From Leadbetterella lacustris (GTDB lineage Bacteria > Bacteroidota > Bacteroidia > Cytophagales > Spirosomataceae), in the NCBI GenBank assembly GCA_965234335.1, contig OZ248425.1, positions 145,472 through 209,471 of the forward strand: 64,000 nucleotides of DNA. The letters are read 5' to 3'. Made by a program: the position numbers and the translations under genes. Under the pieces are notes generated by a model that saw only the letters and a list, made by a program, of their open reading frames with translations, was not told the DNA's origin and searched no databases. The first letter of the stretch is position 1; every line of letters starts with the position of its first letter. Below are positions 61,801-64,000 of this stretch, in pieces.

Positions 61801-64000
61801 CGGTGGCCGTTAAGGTAGCTTGTTGCGTTCCACAAATACTTGTTGCACTTGCAGATATAACCGGAGCATTTGGTGTTCCACCACCGCTTTGAATCTGAAT
61901 GCTGTTTGAGCTCATGCTCGTTCCGCAACTGTTTGTACAAGTAGCTGTATATGTACCCGCTCCTACTTGAATTGGGTTTTGCGTACTGCCACTAGGAGAC
62001 CAAGTAACCGTACCCGAACAACCTGTGGCCGTTAAGGTAGCTTGTTGCGTTCCACAAATGCTTGTTGCACTTGCAGATATAACCGGAGCATTTGGTGTTC
62101 CACCACCGCTTTGGATCTGAATACTGTTTGAGCTCATGCTCGTTCCGCAACTGTTCGTACAAGTAGCCGTATATGTACCAACACCTACTTGGATAGAGGT
62201 TTGCGTACTGCCACTAGGAGACCAAGTAACCGTACCCGAACATCCTGAGGCCGTTAAGGTAGCTTTTTGCGTTCCACAAATACTTGTTGCACTTGCAGAT
62301 ATAACCGGAGCATTTGGTGTTCCACCACCGCTTTGAATCTGAATGCTATTTGAGCTCATGCTCGTTCCGCAACTGTTCGTACAAGTAGCTGAATAAGTAC
62401 CAACACCTACTTGGATAGACGTTTGCGTACTGCCACTAGGAGACCAAGTAACCGTACCCGAACAACCTGTGGACGTTAAGGTAGCTTGATTATTACCACA
62501 AATACTGTTCGTGTTTGCAGTTATCGTTGGTGCATTTGGTGTTCCACCACCGCTTTGGATCTGAATACTATTAGAGCTCATGCTCGTTCCGCAACTGTTT
62601 GTACAAGTAGCTGTATATGTACCCGCTCCTACTTGAATTGGGTTTTGCGTACTGCCACTAGGAGACCAAGTAACCGTACCCGCACAACCTGTGGCCGTTA
62701 AGGTAGATTGTTGCGTTCCACAAATACTGTTCGTGTTTGCAGTTATCGTTGGTGCATTTGGTGTTCCACCACCGCTTTGGACCTGAATGCTGTTTGAGCT
62801 CATGCTCGTTCCGCAACTGTTCGTACAAGTAGATGTATATGTACCAACACCTACTTGGATAGAGGTTTGCGTACTGCCACCAGGAGACCAAGTAACCGTA
62901 CCCGCACAACCTGAGGCCGTTAAGGTAGCTTGTTGCGTTCCACAAATACTTGTTGCACTTGCAGATATAACCGGAGCATTTGGTGTTCCACCACCGCTTT
63001 GGATCTGTATACTATTAGAGCTCATGCTCGTTCCGCAACTGTTCGTACAAGTAGCTGAATAAGTACCAACACCTACTTGGATAGAGGTTTGCGTACTGCC
63101 ATTATGAGACCAAGTAACCGTTCCCGAACAACCTGTAGCCGTTAAGGTAGCTTGATTATTACCACAAATACTGTTCGTGTTTGCAGTTATCGTTGGTGCA
63201 TTTGGTGTTCCACCACCGCTTTGGATCTGAATGCTGTTTGAGCTCATGCTCGTTCCGCAACTGTTCGTACAAGTAGCTGTATATGTACCCGCTCCTACTT
63301 GGATAGAGGTTTGCGTACTGCCACTAGGAGACCAAGTAACCGTACCCGAACAACCGGTGGCCGTTAAGGTAGCTTGTTGCGTTCCACAAATACTGTTCGT
63401 GTTTGCAGTTATCGTTGGTGCATTTGGTGTTCCACCACCGCTTTGGATCTGTATGCTATTAGAGCTCATGCTCGTTCCGCAACTGTTCGTACAAGTAGCA
63501 GAATAAGTACCAACACCTACTTGGATAGAGGTTTGCGTACTGCCACTAGGAGACCAAGTAACCGTACCCGCACAACCTGTGGCCGTTAAGGTAGCTTGTT
63601 GCGTTCCACAAATACTTGTTGCACTTGCAGATATAACCGGAGCATTTGGTGTTCCACCACCGCTTTGGATCTGTATACTATTAGAGCTCATGCTCGTTCC
63701 GCAACTGTTCGTACAAGTGGCTGTATAGTTTCCTGCTCCGACTTGGATAGACGTTTGCGTACTGCCACTAGGAGACCAAGTAACCGTACCCGAACAGCCC
63801 GTGGCCGTTAAGGTAGCTTGATTATTACCACAAATACTGTTCGTGTTTGCAGTTATCGTTGGTGCATTTGGTGTTCCACCACCGCTTTGGATCTGAATGC
63901 TGTTTGAGCTCATGCTCGTTCCGCAACTGTTCGTACAAGTAGCAGAATAAGTACCAGCACCTACTTGGATAGAGGTTTGCGTACTGCCACTAGGAGACCA
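55844..64000 (-). CDS. Giant T9SS type B surface protein with tandem 74-residue Ig-like repeats (N-terminus outside window)
   Basis: More than 2,700 residues; the frame is open to the window edge, so the true start lies beyond 64000 (the ATG at 63913 is inside a repeat). Reading from the N-side: at least 20 near-identical 74-residue modules with two or three Cys each (59480-64000); five diverged modules of the same kind (about 57530-58930, each with TATGC or AKGC then W-S-N/G); DUF11-type domains (about 56150-57520, YYTIKVTNNKAVAATNVVV); and a C-terminal type B sorting domain (GGFSPNGDGMNDNLTIKVDG, VNRWGGTVF, WDGRSNRGI, SGTYFYHIKVKG). It is a secreted surface protein, probably an adhesin or filament. 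The terminator at 55792 ends its transcript. Confidence 0.93.
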   Translation of the reverse strand, partial: WSPSGSTQTSIQVGAGTYSATCTNSCGTSMSSNSIQIQSGGGTPNAPTITANTNSICGNNQATLTATGCSGTVTWSPSGSTQTSIQVGAGNYTATCTNSCGTSMSSNSIQIQSGGGTPNAPVISASATSICGTQQATLTATGCAGTVTWSPSGSTQTSIQVGVGTYSATCTNSCGTSMSSNSIQIQSGGGTPNAPTITANTNSICGTQQATLTATGCSGTVTWSPSGSTQTSIQVGAGTYTATCTNSCGTSMSSNSIQIQSGGGTPNAPTITANTNSICGNNQATLTATGCSGTVTWSHNGSTQTSIQVGVGTYSATCTNSCGTSMSSNSIQIQSGGGTPNAPVISASATSICGTQQATLTASGCAGTVTWSPGGSTQTSIQVGVGTYTSTCTNSCGTSMSSNSIQVQSGGGTPNAPTITANTNSICGTQQSTLTATGCAGTVTWSPSGSTQNPIQVGAGTYTATCTNSCGTSMSSNSIQIQSGGGTPNAPTITANTNSICGNNQATLTSTGCSGTVTWSPSGSTQTSIQVGVGTYSATCTNSCGTSMSSNSIQIQSGGGTPNAPVISASATSICGTQKATLTASGCSGTVTWSPSGSTQTSIQVGVGTYTATCTNSCGTSMSSNSIQIQSGGGTPNAPVISASATSICGTQQATLTATGCSGTVTWSPSGSTQNPIQVGAGTYTATCTNSCGTSMSSNSIQIQSGGGTPNAPVISASATSICGTQQATLTATGCAGTVTWSPSGSTQTSIQVGAGTYTATCRNSCGTSMSSNSIQIQSGGGTPNAPVISASATSICGTQKATLTATGCSGTVTWSPSGSTQNPIQVGAGTYTATCTNSCGTSMSSNSIQIQSGGGTPNAPTITANTNSICGNNQATLTATGCSGTVTWSHNGSTQTSIQVGVGTYTATCTNSCGTSMSSNSIQIQSGGGTPNAPTITANTNSICGNNQATLTATGCSGTVTWSHNGSTQTSIQVGVGTYTATCTNSCGTSMSSNSIQIQSGGGTPNAPTITANTNSICGNNQATLTSTGCSGTVTWSPSGSTQTSIQVGVGTYSATCTNSCGTSMSSNSIQIQSGGGTPNAPVISASATSICGTQQATLTATGCAGTVTWSPSGITQTSIQVGAGTYTATCRNSCGTSMSSNSIQIQSGGGTPNAPVISASATSICGTQQATLTATGCAGTVTWSPSGSTQTSIQVGAGTYTATCTNSCGTSMSSNSIQIQSGGGTPNAPVISASATSICGTQQATLTATGCSGTVTWSPSGSTQNPIQVGAGTYTATCTNSCGTSMSSNSIQIQSGGGTPNAPVISASATSICGTQQATLTATGCSGTVTWSPSGSTQTSIQVGVGTYSATCTNSCGTSMSSNSIQIQSGGGTPNAPVISASATSICGTQKATLTATGCSGTVTWSPSGSTQTSIQVGVGTYTATCRNSCGTSMSSNSIQIQSGGGTPNAPTITANTNSICGNNQATLTATGCSGTVTWSHNGSTQNPIQVGAGSYTAICTTVCGSSANSNSVIISISNSSFTINGPSAAVCAGKPIALTAVGCSSTVTWSNGMTGNSITVNLNASQIITAICGTSTGAVTPLTCDYQAGNITVVSSGGSSGAGVSTKFVLTNSSKEILQIKDLPTFTSVASGSYIVAAITYKSTISGLTVGQNLNNLVGTCKSLKELPISVCNSTNPNPCTQATGQISIQIIPAPVAPVIATNKTEVCGTDKASLTATGCTGGTITWSAGLGTGTSKEVGAGSYTATCTSSCGTSGNSNTITIGSKPAPVAPVIASNKIIVCGTDKAILTATGCADGTITWSGGLGTGTSKEVGAGSYTAICSTSCGTSQNSNVVVVTSGSAVAPVITANKMEVCSVEDIQLTATGCESGIVIWSNGQTGKSITIRPQFSASYTAICKSGETCFSVASNVLNIRYINLTKPSISCIKDLICAGESVDITAENCQGQIVWSNGMTGKTINITPSSSSKYTARCKEGSCLSETSDTLCVMVGVPNAPVISCLKSTICTVETTTLTAKGCLGEVIWSNGFKGTILNVSSPISGTFTYTAVCKAVSGKCESGVSNSIKITVGSNVIKPTVISELRNICPYESVNLNNAILGNPSTQGGAFEFHTENNPGSPILPSVGMVGTGTFYLFERSKEGCYSSGSVVNVKIVSCGTGGIQIDSTLGVDIELTKKANLTSVALNNYVYYTIKVTNNKAVAATNVVVRDIIPFGLEIDSLSSNAKIENGVILSKIAKLTKDEVVMITYKAKVVSFGRIENKAELTSLDQIDLKQSNNSSTFIINNQNINLDLIGLSKSVGQVTKLDSNKFEVPFSLKIENMGVNTLNNIQLMDDLSKTFGDKISILEVLDVAVGDASLKINPNYNGKSPNTTLLIDSLSSLQPGKSVVVSFKVRVDKKDAVGNEYFNSATAYAGKNREISDVSNEGLEADPDQNGSPKDNNVSTKFYLQNSGNVIGSIATSLAVIDSAKIDNLTYSVTYMAIVKNTGKTPLSGVYLTDSLNKMFPKNISFIISSKPAVNAGSNLAPNQNFDGISDYRLIVPNSSTIFEAGRTDTIRFKVELKYGTYFGPYVNSIKAHGIDSLGKYVNDISNNGLIINPSKSDSTIFYIPNDSIDPSSNIKIAGGFSPNGDGMNDNLTIKVDGGLEIEQITIVNRWGGTVFVSDNLDRKLELIGWDGRSNRGILVNAGTEFVPSGTYFYHIKVKGYAKPIVSFITIEK
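59480..64000. repeat. 222-bp in-frame tandem repeat array (at least 20 units)
   Basis: Unit length is 222 bp, exactly 74 codons, seen from the spacing of recurring landmarks such as TTGATTATTACCACAAATAC at 61154 copies one unit apart. Twenty full units and the start of another fit in the window. The units come in variants at four places: TITANTNSICGNNQ or VISASATSICGTQQ; SPSGS or SHNGS; QTSIQVGVG or QNPIQVGAG; CTNS or CRNS. The combinations differ from unit to unit. Long plus-strand frames of 66-91 codons repeat in register and are mirror images of the array, not genes. Confidence 0.95.

Noticed and set aside
59253..63811. Many plus-strand ORFs of 66-91 codons in the repeat array
   Set aside because: They recur in register with the 222-bp unit, which is a multiple of three, and are the mirror of the coding strand.

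Overview
The window reads as a chromosomal segment of a low-GC member of the Bacteroidota, most likely of the Cytophagales (Spirosomataceae/Leadbetterella-like). I infer this from a SusC/SusD pair, two large proteins with C-terminal gliding-motility (type IX secretion, type B) sorting domains, promoters of the Bacteroidota form TTTG-19..21-TAnnTTTG, an MbnP/MbnH-type copper pair and the overall gene repertoire. The genus cannot be fixed from sequence reading alone.

Layout. 1-3.3 kb: an outer-membrane SusC/SusD nutrient uptake pair on the minus strand (SusD truncated by the window edge). 3.6-8.2 kb: a tight six-gene plus-strand operon: a Cys-motif membrane protein, an MbnP-type lipoprotein, an MbnH-type di-haem peroxidase homologue, a YHS protein, a PepSY membrane protein and a CDVCGC outer-membrane protein. 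It looks like a copper/haem handling system and is followed by a response regulator and histidine kinase (8.5-10.7 kb). 11-17.4 kb: DoxX-like protein, two Tat-exported Gfo/Idh/MocA proteins (one of GH109 type), a DEAD-box RNA helicase, a class V aminotransferase and a small membrane protein. 17.8-21.8 kb: PEP carboxylase, then a nine-copy hairpin-bearing tandem array that runs into the stop codon of dihydrofolate reductase.

22-28.6 kb: two short-chain dehydrogenases, a TonB-C/TPR protein, a DUF2130 protein, a FAH-family hydrolase and a dead MNT/HEPN toxin-antitoxin pair. 28.7-31.9 kb: tRNA-His, then an alpha-E protein, an Anbu proteasome-like peptidase and a transglutaminase-like protein: the known peptide-tagging/peptidase cluster, but without its usual circularly permuted ATP-grasp partner next to it. 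32-38.2 kb: glmM, a GT2 glycosyltransferase, lgt with a frameshifted small gene behind it, argC and argD. 38.3-47 kb: an amino-acid permease, a graveyard of decayed genes (FMN-reductase-like fragment, YceI), an ATP-grasp/HAD fusion paired with WbqC, a DUF349 protein, ettA and a class IV aminotransferase.

47-53.6 kb: a 33-bp-period palindrome array, an ATPase remnant, Dabb protein, class II aldolase, an AlkD-like protein, an FMN reductase, a DUF1080 protein, prmC and a MoxR ATPase. 53.7-64 kb: two T9SS surface proteins on the minus strand; the second is a giant protein whose N-terminal part, still open at the window end, is at least 20 near-identical 74-residue Ig-like repeats.

Themes that cut across the window are (i) many decayed genes with identifiable lesions, (ii) a short dispersed element that repeatedly sits 11-16 nt upstream of start codons in the same orientation, and (iii) several hairpin or palindrome arrays in intergenic DNA. 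All family calls are from reading the sequence; no database search was run.
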